From Myroides odoratimimus (GTDB taxonomy: Bacteria > Bacteroidota > Bacteroidia > Flavobacteriales > Flavobacteriaceae): 64,000 bases of DNA. Under the pieces are notes generated by a model that was not told the origin of the DNA, did not search any database, and was given only the letters and a program-made list of their open reading frames with translations. The DNA lies in assembly GCF_030326305.1 (NCBI RefSeq), contig NZ_JACAKB010000005.1:1-64000 (forward strand), given 5' to 3'. Below, in pieces: positions 8,679-16,952 of the stretch. How positions within the stretch are numbered: position 1 is the first letter of the stretch; every line of letters begins with the position of its first letter. The position numbers and the translations under genes were made by a program.

Positions 8679-9434
8679 ATGAAACTAAAAGGTAAAATAG
8701 CGCTTATCACTGGTGGAACTAGTGGTATCGGTAAAGCAACGGCACTCTTATTTATCCAACACGGTGCACAGGTCATCATCACAGGTAGGAACAAACATAC
8801 TATCGACAGTACAGTGGCAGAACTAGGTCATCAGGCTATAGGTATCGTCTCTGATGCTGGTAATATGGTAGACCTAATGCGTCTAGGTGAAGAGTTACGC
8901 CACTACACTTCTCGTTTAGACATTGTGTTTGTCAATGCTGGTTTTGGTAAATATGCTCCTCTAGAGCTAATAGACGAGACACACTATGAAGAGATGTTCA
9001 ATACTATTGTCAAGGGAACTCTATTCACTGTACAGCAGGTCTTACCCCTTATGTCTAGTGATAGCGCTATCGTGCTAAACACTTCTATCGTCACTGAAGT
9101 AGGGATGCAAAACTCTAGTGTCTATTCTGCTGCTAAAGCAGCTGTGCAATCGTTCACTAAGACCTTTGCATCAGAATTAATCAGTAGAGGAATACGCGTC
9201 AATGCTGTATCTCCTGGTCCTATCCAAACGAACTACTTCGACCGATCTAACTTATCTAAAGAGCAAGTAGAATCATTCACTACTTCCTTCGCACCACAGG
9301 TGCCTATACAGCGCTTCGGTCTAGCATCTGAAGTAGCAGAGGCAGTTATGTTCTTAGCTTCTGATGCCGCTTCATTCATCGTAGGTACAGAGCTAAGTGT
9401 AGACGGAGGCTTTCCAAAGATAAAAACATCATAA
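8679..9434 (+). CDS. short-chain dehydrogenase/reductase
   Basis: A 251-residue classical SDR. It has TGGTSGIG at residues 11-18, NAGFGKYAPL near residue 87, the catalytic Ser in LNTSIV and YSAAK near 148-152, then the typical VSPGPIQT and a C-terminal GTELSVDGGF. The closing VDGG is typical of FabG- and glucose-dehydrogenase-like SDRs. The substrate cannot be read from the sequence. It shares little beyond family motifs with the SDR at 5092. It ends just before the terminator that is duplicated at 10333. Confidence 0.85.
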   Translation: MKLKGKIALITGGTSGIGKATALLFIQHGAQVIITGRNKHTIDSTVAELGHQAIGIVSDAGNMVDLMRLGEELRHYTSRLDIVFVNAGFGKYAPLELIDETHYEEMFNTIVKGTLFTVQQVLPLMSSDSAIVLNTSIVTEVGMQNSSVYSAAKAAVQSFTKTFASELISRGIRVNAVSPGPIQTNYFDRSNLSKEQVESFTTSFAPQVPIQRFGLASEVAEAVMFLASDAASFIVGTELSVDGGFPKIKTS

Positions 9435-9454
9435 AGAAAAAGGATATAAATTAA

Positions 9455-9486
9455 AAAGGCGAGTCAAAATGTTGACTCGCCTTTAT
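9455..9486. terminator. terminator hairpin, copy A
   Basis: The stem AAGGCGAGTCAA / TTGACTCGCCTT has A-runs on the left and T-runs on the right. It serves the plus-strand SDR gene and could also act on the minus strand. Confidence 0.75.
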
Positions 9487-9508
9487 TGGATTTAAAAACT
9501 GTTGTTTC

Positions 9509-9574
9509 TTATTTCAGTTTCTTGATACCCATATTGTATAATGTAACTTCTTGTAAGTCTCATTCTCTTGTATT
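9509..9574 (-). pseudogene. 3' remnant of a prolyl-oligopeptidase gene
   Basis: On the minus strand this fragment preserves the last 17 or so codons and a stop of an S9 peptidase gene, near-identical to the end of the intact copy at 10388. No upstream coding part is present. It is either what remains of a tandem gene copy or a duplication made when the intervening cassette entered. Confidence 0.7.
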
Positions 9575-9575
9575 G

Positions 9576-9605
9576 AAAAAGTTGCATCAATTTGTCCAAC
9601 TTTTT
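9576..9605 (-). terminator. terminator of the small lipoprotein gene
   Basis: The stem AAAAAGTTG / CAACTTTTT has a 12-nt loop. A second hairpin, AAAGTC / GACTTT, abuts it at 9606-9625. They lie downstream of the minus-strand gene ending at 9690. Confidence 0.6.
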
Positions 9606-9689
9606 AAAGTCAGTCCAAAGACTTTTTTGCACTTTTATTTCTTTAATATGAAAGTACTGATGTAGACTTTGTAAAAAACAAGAAAAAAA

Positions 9690-10049
9690 TTAATGAGATA
9701 ATTGAACAAAAGAAGAACCTTCTTTCGAAGCTATTAATTTCTTTCCTTTAAATAACTCTAATTTTATATATGGTGATTTAACTTTGTTATCAGGATTATT
9801 GGAAACTAAAACATTTATTTGTGTAGAGTGATGTTTTCTTTGTTTAATTTCTATTTCACTATTACCTTTTATTTCATATCTATTATTACCTCCCACACCT
9901 TCATAAGTTAATATTAAATAGGTCTCTTTAGGGTTTGTTGTTACTTTTAATCTGTAAGTACTAATAGGGTTTAACTCTTCGTCTTTTGAACAAGAATTAA
10001 AACTCATAACACACATTAATACTATAAATATAGCTAATAATTTTTTCAT
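9690..10049 (-). CDS. small lipoprotein of unknown function
   Basis: A 119-residue predicted lipoprotein. I start it at MKKLLAIFIVLMCVMSFNSC (lipobox Cys at residue 20) rather than nine residues upstream, because this gives a normal signal. The mature part is short and beta-rich (YRLKVTTNPKETYLILTYEG, then NRYEIKGNSEIEI), about the size of one immunoglobulin-like domain. I do not recognise the family. Its -7 box TATGTTTG is the complement of 10070-10077. The gene sits alone between two copies of the prolyl-oligopeptidase 3' end, which suggests a recent insertion. Confidence 0.7.
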   Translation of the reverse strand: MKKLLAIFIVLMCVMSFNSCSKDEELNPISTYRLKVTTNPKETYLILTYEGVGGNNRYEIKGNSEIEIKQRKHHSTQINVLVSNNPDNKVKSPYIKLELFKGKKLIASKEGSSFVQLSH

Positions 10050-10069
10050 GTTTTTGTTTATAATTTCCA

Positions 10070-10116
10070 CAAACATACATTTTAAAAGTCTAAAATATGT
10101 GTCAAGATATGTCTTG
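10070..10116 (-). promoter_or_regulatory. promoter region of the small lipoprotein, with a near-palindrome
   Basis: The complement of 10070-10077 reads TATGTTTG, a -7 box. A near-palindrome CAAGATATGTCTTG lies at 10103-10116, just upstream of the -33 area, and could be an operator. Confidence 0.45.
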
Positions 10117-10322
10117 TTTATTACAAATTGAGAATTTCTATTTCACTTTTAATCTTAAGAAAGCAAAATTGGTAAAGTGAGAACAATATAAATTATAGGT
10201 ATACACCTGATATTGTGATACTGTGATATCTATATCTTCTGGGATGGCACTAAACTAGTACCTCATCCTAATAGAGAAACTAAATCAATAACATACTGGA
10301 TGAAGTCCTAAAGCATAAAATA
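10117..10322. other. non-coding remainder of the cassette
   Basis: About 200 bp between the lipoprotein promoter and copy B of the duplication. It has a short TGATATTG/TGATACTG reiteration near 10210 and inverted GGATG/CATCC words near 10240-10305. I see no open frame and no clear function. Confidence 0.35.
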
Positions 10323-10454
10323 ATATAAATTAAAAAGGCGAGTCAAAATATTGACTCGCCTTTATTGGATTTAAAAACTGTTGTTTCCTATTTCAGTTTC
10401 TTGATACCCATATTGTATAATGTAAATGCTTGTAAGTCTACGTGCTCTTGTATT
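10323..10454. repeat. copy B of the duplicated oligopeptidase 3' end and terminator
   Basis: The intact-gene copy of the repeat described at 9444-9574. It includes the terminator hairpin at 10333-10367 and the stop and last codons of the oligopeptidase gene. Confidence 0.9.
10333..10367 (-). terminator. terminator of the prolyl oligopeptidase gene
   Basis: The stem GGCGAGTCAA / TTGACTCGCC is followed on the minus strand by a run of T. It is nearly identical to the hairpin at 9455-9486. Confidence 0.8.
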
Positions 10455-12508
10455 TGTTGAGCAATAGATTTACCTGCACCATGTCCTGCATTCGTTTCAA
10501 TGCGAATTAACATAGGGTTATTACCTGTATTTTTAGCTTGTAACTCAGCTGCAAACTTAAAGCTGTGTGCTGGTACTACTCTATCATCATGATCACCAGT
10601 TGTTACCATTGTAGCTGGGTATGCTACAGCTTTCACATTGTGTAGAGGAGAATATCCTTTTAAGTACTCGAACATCTCTTTGCTATCTTCTGAAGTACCA
10701 TAGTCATACGCCCATCCTGCACCTGCTGTGAAAGTGTGGTAACGCAACATATCTAATACTCCTACTGCTGGTAAAGCTACTTTCATAAGGTCAGGACGTT
10801 GAGTCATAGTAGCACCTACTAATAACCCTCCATTAGATCCACCTTTAATAGCTAAGAAATCAGATGAAGTATATTTATTGTCAATTAAGTACTGACCTGC
10901 AGCGATAAAGTCATCAAATACATTTTGTTTTTGTAATTGAGTACCTGCTACGTGCCATTCTTTACCATACTCTCCACCACCTCTAAGGTTTGGTACAGCA
11001 TATACACCACCATTCTCTAACCAAATAGCATTAGCAATGCTAAATGAAGGAGTCAAGCTAATATTAAACCCTCCGTAAGCATATAGCATAGTAGGATTCT
11101 TACCATCTAACTTAAGACCTTTTTTATGCGTAATGATCATCGGTACTTTAGTTCCATCTTTAGAAGTATAGAATACTTGTTTAGACTCATATTGAGAAGA
11201 GTCAAACTTCACTTTAGGTTGCTCATATACTTTAGACGTACCATCTACTGGATTGAAAGCATAGATACTTCCTGCAGTGATATAGTTCGTGAAAGAATAG
11301 TATAATGTAGTATCAGATTTTTTACCACCAAAACCACCAACAGTTCCAACTCCTGGTAATTCTACTACTCTCACTTTCTTACCTGTATAGTCATACTGCT
11401 CTACATATGCTACAGCATCTTTTAAGTAGTTAGCAAAGATATATCCAGCTCCTGTTGAAGGTGTCAATACATTCTTCGTTTCTGCGATAAAGTCAACCCA
11501 ATTCGCTTGTCCTGGGTTCTTAGCATCTACAGTTACTACTCTTGTGTTAGGTGCTTTATAATCTGTTACGATATATAATTTACCATCTTTACTATCTAAT
11601 ACTCCATTACTGCTGTCGAAGTTATTTACTACAGTAACAATAGGGCTATTCGCTACAGTAAGATCTTTCACATAAAGCTCGTTTCCATAAGTAGAGTTAG
11701 CAGCCGTAATAACTAAATATTTATTATCACTAGTCACTCCTCCACCTACATAACGTCTCTTCTGATCTTTACCGAAGATTAGAGCATCCTCTTTCTGAGC
11801 CGTACCTAATTTGTGGTAATATAATTTATGTTGATCTGTCTTTGCAGATAATTCACTTCCTGTTGGCTTATCATAACTAGAGTAATAGAACCCTTCATTA
11901 CCAAACCAAGAAACCCCACTAAACTTCACGTCTACTAATGTATCCCCTATCACTTGTTTTGTTTCTGCATCTAGCACGATAATCTTTCTCCAGTCACTTC
12001 CTCCTTCAGAGATAGCGTAAGCTACTTTAGAACCATCCTCAGAGAAATCAATACTTCCTAATGATGTAGTACCATCTTTAGAGAATGTATTAGGATCTAA
12101 GAATACCTCTTCTTTACCTGCTTCATCTTTGCGGTATAAGATAGACTGATTCTGCAACCCGTCATTTTTAAAGAAATAAGTGTATTTACCTTCTTTAAAT
12201 GGAGCACCGATCTTCTCATAGTTCCATGCCTCTTCCATTTGTTTCTTTAGGTCATCTCTAAATGGAATCTGAGCTAAATAATCAAAAGTAACTTGGTTCT
12301 CTGCTTTTACCCAAGCAGCAGTTTCTTCTGATCTATCATCTTCTAACCATCTATATGGGTCAGCTACTTCTACACCGAAGTAAGTATCTACTACTTCACC
12401 TTTTTTAGTGTCTGGGTACTTTAGTTCTACATTTGCTTCTTCCGTAGCTCCTTGCTTACAAGAAACTATGATTGTAGCAACTAGTAAAGTCATAAGTGTT
12501 TTTCTCAT
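10388..12508 (-). CDS. prolyl oligopeptidase (S9A), lipoprotein form
   Basis: A 706-residue serine peptidase that cleaves after proline in short peptides. It begins [17 protein letters not shown], a lipoprotein signal with Cys at about residue 17. The N-terminal segment [27 protein letters not shown] is the S9A signature. A beta-propeller spans about residues 90-440, followed by an alpha/beta hydrolase with the nucleophile in KGGSNGG (Ser about 558), Asp in GDHDDRVVP (about 641) and His in NAGHGAG (about 676). Length is typical. The 3' end and terminator are duplicated upstream of the neighbouring SDR gene. Confidence 0.95.
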   Translation of the reverse strand: MRKTLMTLLVATIIVSCKQGATEEANVELKYPDTKKGEVVDTYFGVEVADPYRWLEDDRSEETAAWVKAENQVTFDYLAQIPFRDDLKKQMEEAWNYEKIGAPFKEGKYTYFFKNDGLQNQSILYRKDEAGKEEVFLDPNTFSKDGTTSLGSIDFSEDGSKVAYAISEGGSDWRKIIVLDAETKQVIGDTLVDVKFSGVSWFGNEGFYYSSYDKPTGSELSAKTDQHKLYYHKLGTAQKEDALIFGKDQKRRYVGGGVTSDNKYLVITAANSTYGNELYVKDLTVANSPIVTVVNNFDSSNGVLDSKDGKLYIVTDYKAPNTRVVTVDAKNPGQANWVDFIAETKNVLTPSTGAGYIFANYLKDAVAYVEQYDYTGKKVRVVELPGVGTVGGFGGKKSDTTLYYSFTNYITAGSIYAFNPVDGTSKVYEQPKVKFDSSQYESKQVFYTSKDGTKVPMIITHKKGLKLDGKNPTMLYAYGGFNISLTPSFSIANAIWLENGGVYAVPNLRGGGEYGKEWHVAGTQLQKQNVFDDFIAAGQYLIDNKYTSSDFLAIKGGSNGGLLVGATMTQRPDLMKVALPAVGVLDMLRYHTFTAGAGWAYDYGTSEDSKEMFEYLKGYSPLHNVKAVAYPATMVTTGDHDDRVVPAHSFKFAAELQAKNTGNNPMLIRIETNAGHGAGKSIAQQIQEHVDLQAFTLYNMGIKKLK

Positions 12509-12573
12509 AAATGTTTAAGTTAGTTATTGTTTTCTTAAATAATAAGTTAGTAAATATATCCATAAATTAATAA

Positions 12574-12600
12574 AGAGCAAGGAGGAATCCCCCTTACTCT
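12574..12600 (-). terminator. probable terminator after the DUF4625 gene
   Basis: An imperfect hairpin between AGAG/CTCT arms with inner AAGG/CCTT and GG/CC pairs is followed on the minus strand by a T-rich stretch. It separates the metal operon from the oligopeptidase gene. Confidence 0.55.
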
Positions 12601-12626
12601 CTATATATTAACATTATTTCCTATTA

Positions 12627-13163
12627 TTAATGCTTGTGTTCATGGTCGTGATCATGGTCTCCCTCTCCTGGGTTTACAATATTCACAGTTCTAAATTCCA
12701 TAGCTTGGTTACCTGCCTTATCTAATACTTTTACTACAAAGTGGTATTCACCTCTCTTTGCTTCTTTATCTATTAGGATTTCGTGGTGATGTATATGTGC
12801 ATTTCGCTGCCCATAGATATCATCCCAGCTATTTTTATATTTAAACGATTTGCGGTGTGCGTCCTCTTCATCGTCGTGATCATGGTCATGATCATGGTCA
12901 TCATGTCTTACAGATACGCTGTGCGTATGTGTATGTCCCTCTGCTGAGTGAATGTCAATATCATAAGATCCTAAAGCTATATTATCTGATACATCCATAT
13001 CAAAGTGGATAGTCTCTCCTGCTTCTAAATTAGCTCCCTCTTCTGGTGCGTTTAACACGATCACAGGTTTTTGAGTATCAATATCAGAATCACTCTTCAG
13101 ACATGATGTAAATAATATACTACTTAATAAAGTTACGCTTGCTATATATTTTAATTGTTTCAT
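12627..13163 (-). CDS. His-rich DUF4625 lipoprotein, probable metal binder
   Basis: A 178-residue predicted lipoprotein (lipobox SSILFTSC, Cys about residue 21). The core is a DUF4625 immunoglobulin-like domain: DTQKPVIVLNAPEEGANLE, then HFDMDVSDN, later YHFVVKVLDKAGNQ. Two histidine/aspartate stretches, HDDHDHDHDHDDEEDAH (about residues 88-104) and DHDHDHEHKH at the C-terminus, together with HTHTHS, look like strong zinc or copper binding sites. It is last in an operon after a TonB receptor, which supports capture or storage of a metal at the cell surface. A terminator-like hairpin lies just upstream (13183-13220). Confidence 0.85.
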   Translation of the reverse strand: MKQLKYIASVTLLSSILFTSCLKSDSDIDTQKPVIVLNAPEEGANLEAGETIHFDMDVSDNIALGSYDIDIHSAEGHTHTHSVSVRHDDHDHDHDHDDEEDAHRKSFKYKNSWDDIYGQRNAHIHHHEILIDKEAKRGEYHFVVKVLDKAGNQAMEFRTVNIVNPGEGDHDHDHEHKH

Positions 13164-13182
13164 TTTTTTAATGTTTAAAAAT

Positions 13183-13220
13183 CCAGATTGTGTCCTTTTA
13201 TTTAATCTATCACAATCTGG
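13183..13220 (-). terminator. hairpin between the small PP protein and DUF4625 genes
   Basis: The stem CCAGATTGTG / CACAATCTGG is perfect (10 bp, loop 18). On the minus strand it is followed by ATTTTT. It sits 20 bp ahead of the DUF4625 start, so it may end the receptor transcript or attenuate read-through into the His-rich gene. Confidence 0.65.
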
Positions 13221-13228
13221 AAGATGAG

Positions 13229-13591
13229 TTAAATGTCTTTGTTTTTACCTAGTGCAAAATGAGTTAACCCATTTGCAGGAGGCCCTCTTAACCAATAAAA
13301 AGGAAACAGACACTCTTTATAGCTGGCTACTACCTCGATTACTAATTCATCGTGTACTCTCTCTTCCCAAAATTCTATAGGCGCTACTATATGTTCTATA
13401 GCAGGTGAGAGCTTACATATATACTGCTCACAGTAGTGAATCGTATTACTATCTACATATTCTAGTTGAGTTGACTTCTGCCCAAAGTGATGATCAATGA
13501 TGACATAGTGAAGAGTATTGTTCAGTATGGGTACTAAGAATAAAGTACACCATAGAGAACATACTATAGCACGTATGTTCTTATCAGTCAT
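13229..13591 (-). CDS. small membrane-anchored protein with RGPP C-terminus
   Basis: A 120-residue protein I cannot assign to a named family. Residues 9-30 form one hydrophobic segment (IVCSLWCTLFLVPILNNTL). The middle carries a cysteine pair (HYCEQYIC) and several His (IIDHHFGQ). The tail reads YWLRGPPANGL. The gene begins 1 bp after the TonB receptor stop, so the two are translated in tandem. Proteins ending in a PP motif also occur at 16034 and 40024 in this window. A role in handling the receptor's metal is inference from context. Confidence 0.7.
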   Translation of the reverse strand: MTDKNIRAIVCSLWCTLFLVPILNNTLHYVIIDHHFGQKSTQLEYVDSNTIHYCEQYICKLSPAIEHIVAPIEFWEERVHDELVIEVVASYKECLFPFYWLRGPPANGLTHFALGKNKDI

Positions 13592-13592
13592 A

Positions 13593-15959
13593 TCAGAATG
13601 GTACTTGTATCATCAATTGTATTGAACGTCCTAACTCTGGTATACCTAATGGTCTGTAGAAGCTCGTATGATTTAATATCTTCGTATCAAACATATTTGA
13701 GATAGACAGCGTAGTGCGCGCCTTAAACTTACCGAACTGTACTGTAGAAGATACCCCAGCACCGAAGCTCTGACTACTAGGTGTCACTTCTTCTCCCTGT
13801 GCTATACGCTCTTGCTTAGCATACCACTTCCCGTTAAAGTACACTTCTGATTCTTTAAACAAATCCGTATCTCTAAAGCTATATCTAACCTCTCCGAATA
13901 CATTCATCGGAGGAGTGAATGGCAATGGATAAGCTCCGTTCTGTCCATTAGACACTTGCTGATTATAGATATACTCAAGTACTGCTGATATATTTAGACG
14001 ATCAAAAAAGCGTTTCTCTACTTTCCATTCAAAACCACTAATGATAGCTTCTGATTGGGTATATTCATAAATCTGCCCACTATCTGGTAGTATAGAGAAC
14101 TTACCTGATGGCTTTAGGTAGATGTAATTAGAAAAATAATATAAATAAGGGCTAAATGTCGTATTAAACGTAGAAGTCTTAAACTCTGCTCTAAAGTCTA
14201 ATGCAATCCCCTTCTCTGGGTCTAGATCAGGATTCCCTTTCTCATGTCTAAAAGCTCCGTGGTGCACACCATTAGATGCTAACTCTATAGCAGTGGGGAA
14301 TCTAAAGTTAGTACCCACGGTAGCTCCAAAATTAAAGTTGTCGTTTAGCGTATACTTTGCACCTACCATTCCATTCACACTATTAAAGTCTCTATCTGTA
14401 GTCGTACTTCTCTGTGCATATTTATTAGCTAGCTGATCTGCATAGCCCTGTTCTTTTAAATAGTCAAATAAGAATTGATCATAAAACGGCTTAACATGTA
14501 CACTTGCATAGTCAAAGCGCGCTCCTCCTTCTAAAGTCAATTTATCATTCACGAAATACTCATACATCCCAAATACGCCTGTACTCTGTCTATTAAACTT
14601 AGGCAATAAGAATCCGTATCCGTCAATGGTATTGTTCTGAAAATTCTGTTGTACCCCTAATGTCAACTTATGATTGTTATTAAATAAGTGCTCATACTTC
14701 ACAGATGCATCTACTGTATTTAGTACAAACTGTAACTCTAGATTAGGGTTAGAACTTGGTGGCGTTTGGTCATCAAAGTGAGAGTGAAACAAGCTGTGCT
14801 CTTGTCTTCTATTATTTTGATAAGCGACCATAAAAGTCCACTTGTCTTGTAATGAACTATCCCATGTAGTCGTATTCACCACCTTAAAGTGATTGACGTT
14901 CTGACGTGGGTATTCTATATTGCGGTGATTCCCATCATCTGCTACAGCTGCCACATTAGGCAATCCGTGAGATCCTGGAAAGAATCCACTCTTGTCATAA
15001 ACATTACTAATGCTTAAGATATTTTTAAAGTTATTATCCACATAACCTATCTGTCCATATAGCGCAAAGTTCTTAGAAGCGGTATTCTTCATTCTATTGC
15101 CATAGATAGGGATCACAGTGTTTAAATAGTCTATCTCAGACGTGGGTACACGATAGTCCCCTGCATCTTGACCTGTTGCTTTAAACTTATAGAAGAACTT
15201 TTCATCTCTTCCCTTTACCTGTACAGAAGCCCCATACGAATCGTTAACTGTCTTGCCAAACATAGTAGCACTTCCACTAAATGAGTGAACCTCCGGCACC
15301 TTCTCATTATTGATCTTAATCACACCTCCGATCGCATCACTACCATACTCAATAGTACCTACGCCCTTAATTACTTCTACTTCTTCAGTGCTGAAAGCAT
15401 CTATCTCTAATCCATGGTCTGCTCCCCACTGTTGACCTTCTTGTTTGGCCCCATTCTCAGCTACAGCTACACGATTAAAACCAAGTCCACGGATGATAGG
15501 TTTAGAAGCTCCTGCCCCAATCTCCATAGCATTAACCCCTGGTACTGATGTCAAGGTTTTTGCAAATGAGCCCGAAAAACTCTCTACTAACTTCTTATTA
15601 CTAACTACCTCAGTATTCGCAATCGTCTTTAGCCCATGTGTAGATACTACAACTTGGTCTAGCAGTGTATTGTCCTCCTTAAGGTGCAAATCTAAATACA
15701 TATCAGATTTCACTGTAAGCAAGGTATCAACGGTCTTATAACCAAGGTATTCTACTAATAAACGGTGCTGACCTGCAGATACAGGTGTAGATATAAATTG
15801 TCCTTTCAGGTCAGTTCCAGACTGCAATCCCGAAAAAGTTATATTGCTCCCTACTAATGCTTCTCCATATATGTCTGATACCTTACCCTTTACAACATAT
15901 TGTTGTGCGTAAGTTCCAACAGAAGCCACTAGTGAAAGCATAAGAATAAATATTCTCAT
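13593..15959 (-). CDS. TonB-dependent outer-membrane receptor, probable metal uptake
   Basis: A 788-residue receptor. After the signal peptide (residues 1-18, ending TYAQ) comes a carboxypeptidase-regulatory-like domain (VVKGKVSDIYGEALVGSNITF, to about 95), then the plug (LVESFSGSFAKTLTSVPGVN, IIRGLGFNRVAV, QQWGADHGLEIDAF, VEVIKGVGTIEYGSDAIGG) and a 22-strand barrel ending IQLMIQVPF. The plug segment GADHGLEID resembles zinc/copper receptors of the ZnuD type rather than SusC or siderophore receptors. It is flanked in an operon by two small PP-ended proteins and a His-rich lipoprotein. The ligand is inferred, not proven. Confidence 0.92.
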   Translation of the reverse strand: MRIFILMLSLVASVGTYAQQYVVKGKVSDIYGEALVGSNITFSGLQSGTDLKGQFISTPVSAGQHRLLVEYLGYKTVDTLLTVKSDMYLDLHLKEDNTLLDQVVVSTHGLKTIANTEVVSNKKLVESFSGSFAKTLTSVPGVNAMEIGAGASKPIIRGLGFNRVAVAENGAKQEGQQWGADHGLEIDAFSTEEVEVIKGVGTIEYGSDAIGGVIKINNEKVPEVHSFSGSATMFGKTVNDSYGASVQVKGRDEKFFYKFKATGQDAGDYRVPTSEIDYLNTVIPIYGNRMKNTASKNFALYGQIGYVDNNFKNILSISNVYDKSGFFPGSHGLPNVAAVADDGNHRNIEYPRQNVNHFKVVNTTTWDSSLQDKWTFMVAYQNNRRQEHSLFHSHFDDQTPPSSNPNLELQFVLNTVDASVKYEHLFNNNHKLTLGVQQNFQNNTIDGYGFLLPKFNRQSTGVFGMYEYFVNDKLTLEGGARFDYASVHVKPFYDQFLFDYLKEQGYADQLANKYAQRSTTTDRDFNSVNGMVGAKYTLNDNFNFGATVGTNFRFPTAIELASNGVHHGAFRHEKGNPDLDPEKGIALDFRAEFKTSTFNTTFSPYLYYFSNYIYLKPSGKFSILPDSGQIYEYTQSEAIISGFEWKVEKRFFDRLNISAVLEYIYNQQVSNGQNGAYPLPFTPPMNVFGEVRYSFRDTDLFKESEVYFNGKWYAKQERIAQGEEVTPSSQSFGAGVSSTVQFGKFKARTTLSISNMFDTKILNHTSFYRPLGIPELGRSIQLMIQVPF

Positions 15960-16033
15960 TTAATCGCTAATAATTTAATTGTACATAAATAATCTATCCC
16001 TTTGCAAAGATTACAAGAGACCTAATCAATAAT

Positions 16034-16408
16034 TTATGCTAATACAGGGGGTGCCCTAAGGGAAAAGAATACCTGCGAAAGAGGTACAATAGATAGCGAT
16101 ACAATATCCTGAACAGATCTCGCTACATCATAAGTGATAAACTCTACAGATAATATATCTGAAGTGATAGCAGGATTAAGTATAGTATCACAGACAAAAC
16201 ACTTGTCTAGCTGACCATGTGCTTCTTTAAAAGTAAGTTGATCTGATAAGTCTCCTCTACTTTCATTAAAATGAGCATGTGTACTGTGTTCTCTTTCGTA
16301 CTCTACTGAAGAAACAATATGCTCAAAACTATGCACAAATTGAAAAACGATGGTAAACATAATGGCTACCACCAACAATATTCTTGCTATGTTTTTCTTT
16401 GCTTGCAT
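16034..16408 (-). CDS. small CFVC/APP membrane protein heading the receptor operon
   Basis: A 124-residue protein with one N-terminal membrane segment (ILLVVAIMFTIVFQFV), His-rich stretches (HSFEHIV, HSTHAHF), a CFVC cysteine pair and the C-terminus FFSLRAPPVLA. I start it at MQAKK: a -7 box TATATTTG lies only 4 bp upstream (16413-16420), so any earlier start would fall upstream of the transcript. It lies 75 bp ahead of the TonB receptor and opens the operon. The family is unnamed to me; Cys and His content fits metal sensing or binding. Confidence 0.7.
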   Translation of the reverse strand: MQAKKNIARILLVVAIMFTIVFQFVHSFEHIVSSVEYEREHSTHAHFNESRGDLSDQLTFKEAHGQLDKCFVCDTILNPAITSDILSVEFITYDVARSVQDIVSLSIVPLSQVFFSLRAPPVLA

Positions 16409-16412
16409 ACTG

Positions 16413-16446
16413 CAAATATAGACAAGAATGCTAGAAATAGACAATA
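16413..16446 (-). promoter_or_regulatory. promoter of the receptor operon, likely leaderless
   Basis: On the minus strand TTG, 21 bp, then TATATTTG (complement of 16413-16420) is a full Bacteroidota promoter. The ATG follows 4 bp after the -7 box, so transcription should start at or next to the start codon. Confidence 0.65.
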
Positions 16447-16705
16447 TGAATGATAATATTTAATAATTACTTCATATTGAACCTCATTTCACTTCTAATT
16501 TTTATTTCACTAATATCCCCTCTTAGCAAGGTGTAAATTCATTTTCATACTCTAAATCAATACTTCTCGCAAACCTAGCATTCTCTATACATAACATAGT
16601 TTAATTCAAAATCATAAACTAACATAAAATCTTCTAACAACAGTAAAACATCCTCCACTATGAAACACTGTAAGCAATATTAAATTATTTCAGTCCTTTA
16701 ATAGT

Positions 16706-16808
16706 ATGATAGCGCAATGCTGATATAATGATCCCATAGTGATCGCATAAAAATTAGCCAAAACTATGCGACCACTATCCGATCATTATCCGATCACTAT
16801 GCGACCAC
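16706..16808. repeat. inverted 11-bp array, 4+4 units with 15-bp centre (element 2)
   Basis: Left units from 16706: ATGATAGCGCA, ATGCTGATATA, ATGATCCCATA, GTGATCGCATA. Centre 16750-16764. Right units from 16765: TATGCGACCAC, TATCCGATCAT, TATCCGATCAC, TATGCGACCAC. The left block is the inverse complement of the same unit type. The inner pair matches at 10 of 11 positions and similarity fades outward. There is no open frame. It lies between the divergent receptor operon and permease gene. Confidence 0.85.
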
Positions 16809-16921
16809 TGCTATTTTTGAATGCCTCGTCCTACTATAGCTATACAGTTATTCATTATAATCTTACTCTTAGCTGTACAAATGTGTTCAGGTTAAACCAA
16901 AAATTATCGTTTGTGTTTTGT

Positions 16922-16929
16922 TACCTTTG
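16922..16929 (+). promoter_or_regulatory. -7 box for the permease gene
   Basis: TACCTTTG matches TAnnTTTG and lies 23 bp ahead of the ATG at 16953. It also argues against any start codon upstream of it. Confidence 0.55.
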
Positions 16930-16952
16930 TTTTTCATAAAAAATCATTAATA

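Larger units (their letters stand above)
9444..9574. repeat. copy A of a duplicated prolyl-oligopeptidase 3' end plus terminator
   Basis: About 130 bp matching 10323-10454. Over the first 117 bp I count four differences. It contains the hairpin GGCGAGTCAA / TTGACTCGCC and, on the minus strand, the last ~17 codons of the oligopeptidase gene, ending NMGIKKLK. The stop is TAA here and TAG in the intact gene. Identity breaks off at about 9574. Confidence 0.9.

Noticed and set aside
9444-9574. Insertion sequence end or transposon terminal repeat
   Set aside because: The repeat is direct, not inverted, no transposase is present, and its content is the 3' end and terminator of a known gene.
16706-16808. 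CRISPR array or iteron-type replication origin
   Set aside because: Units are 11 bp with no spacers and switch orientation at a fixed centre; CRISPR repeats and iterons are longer and run one way, and no cas or rep gene is present.
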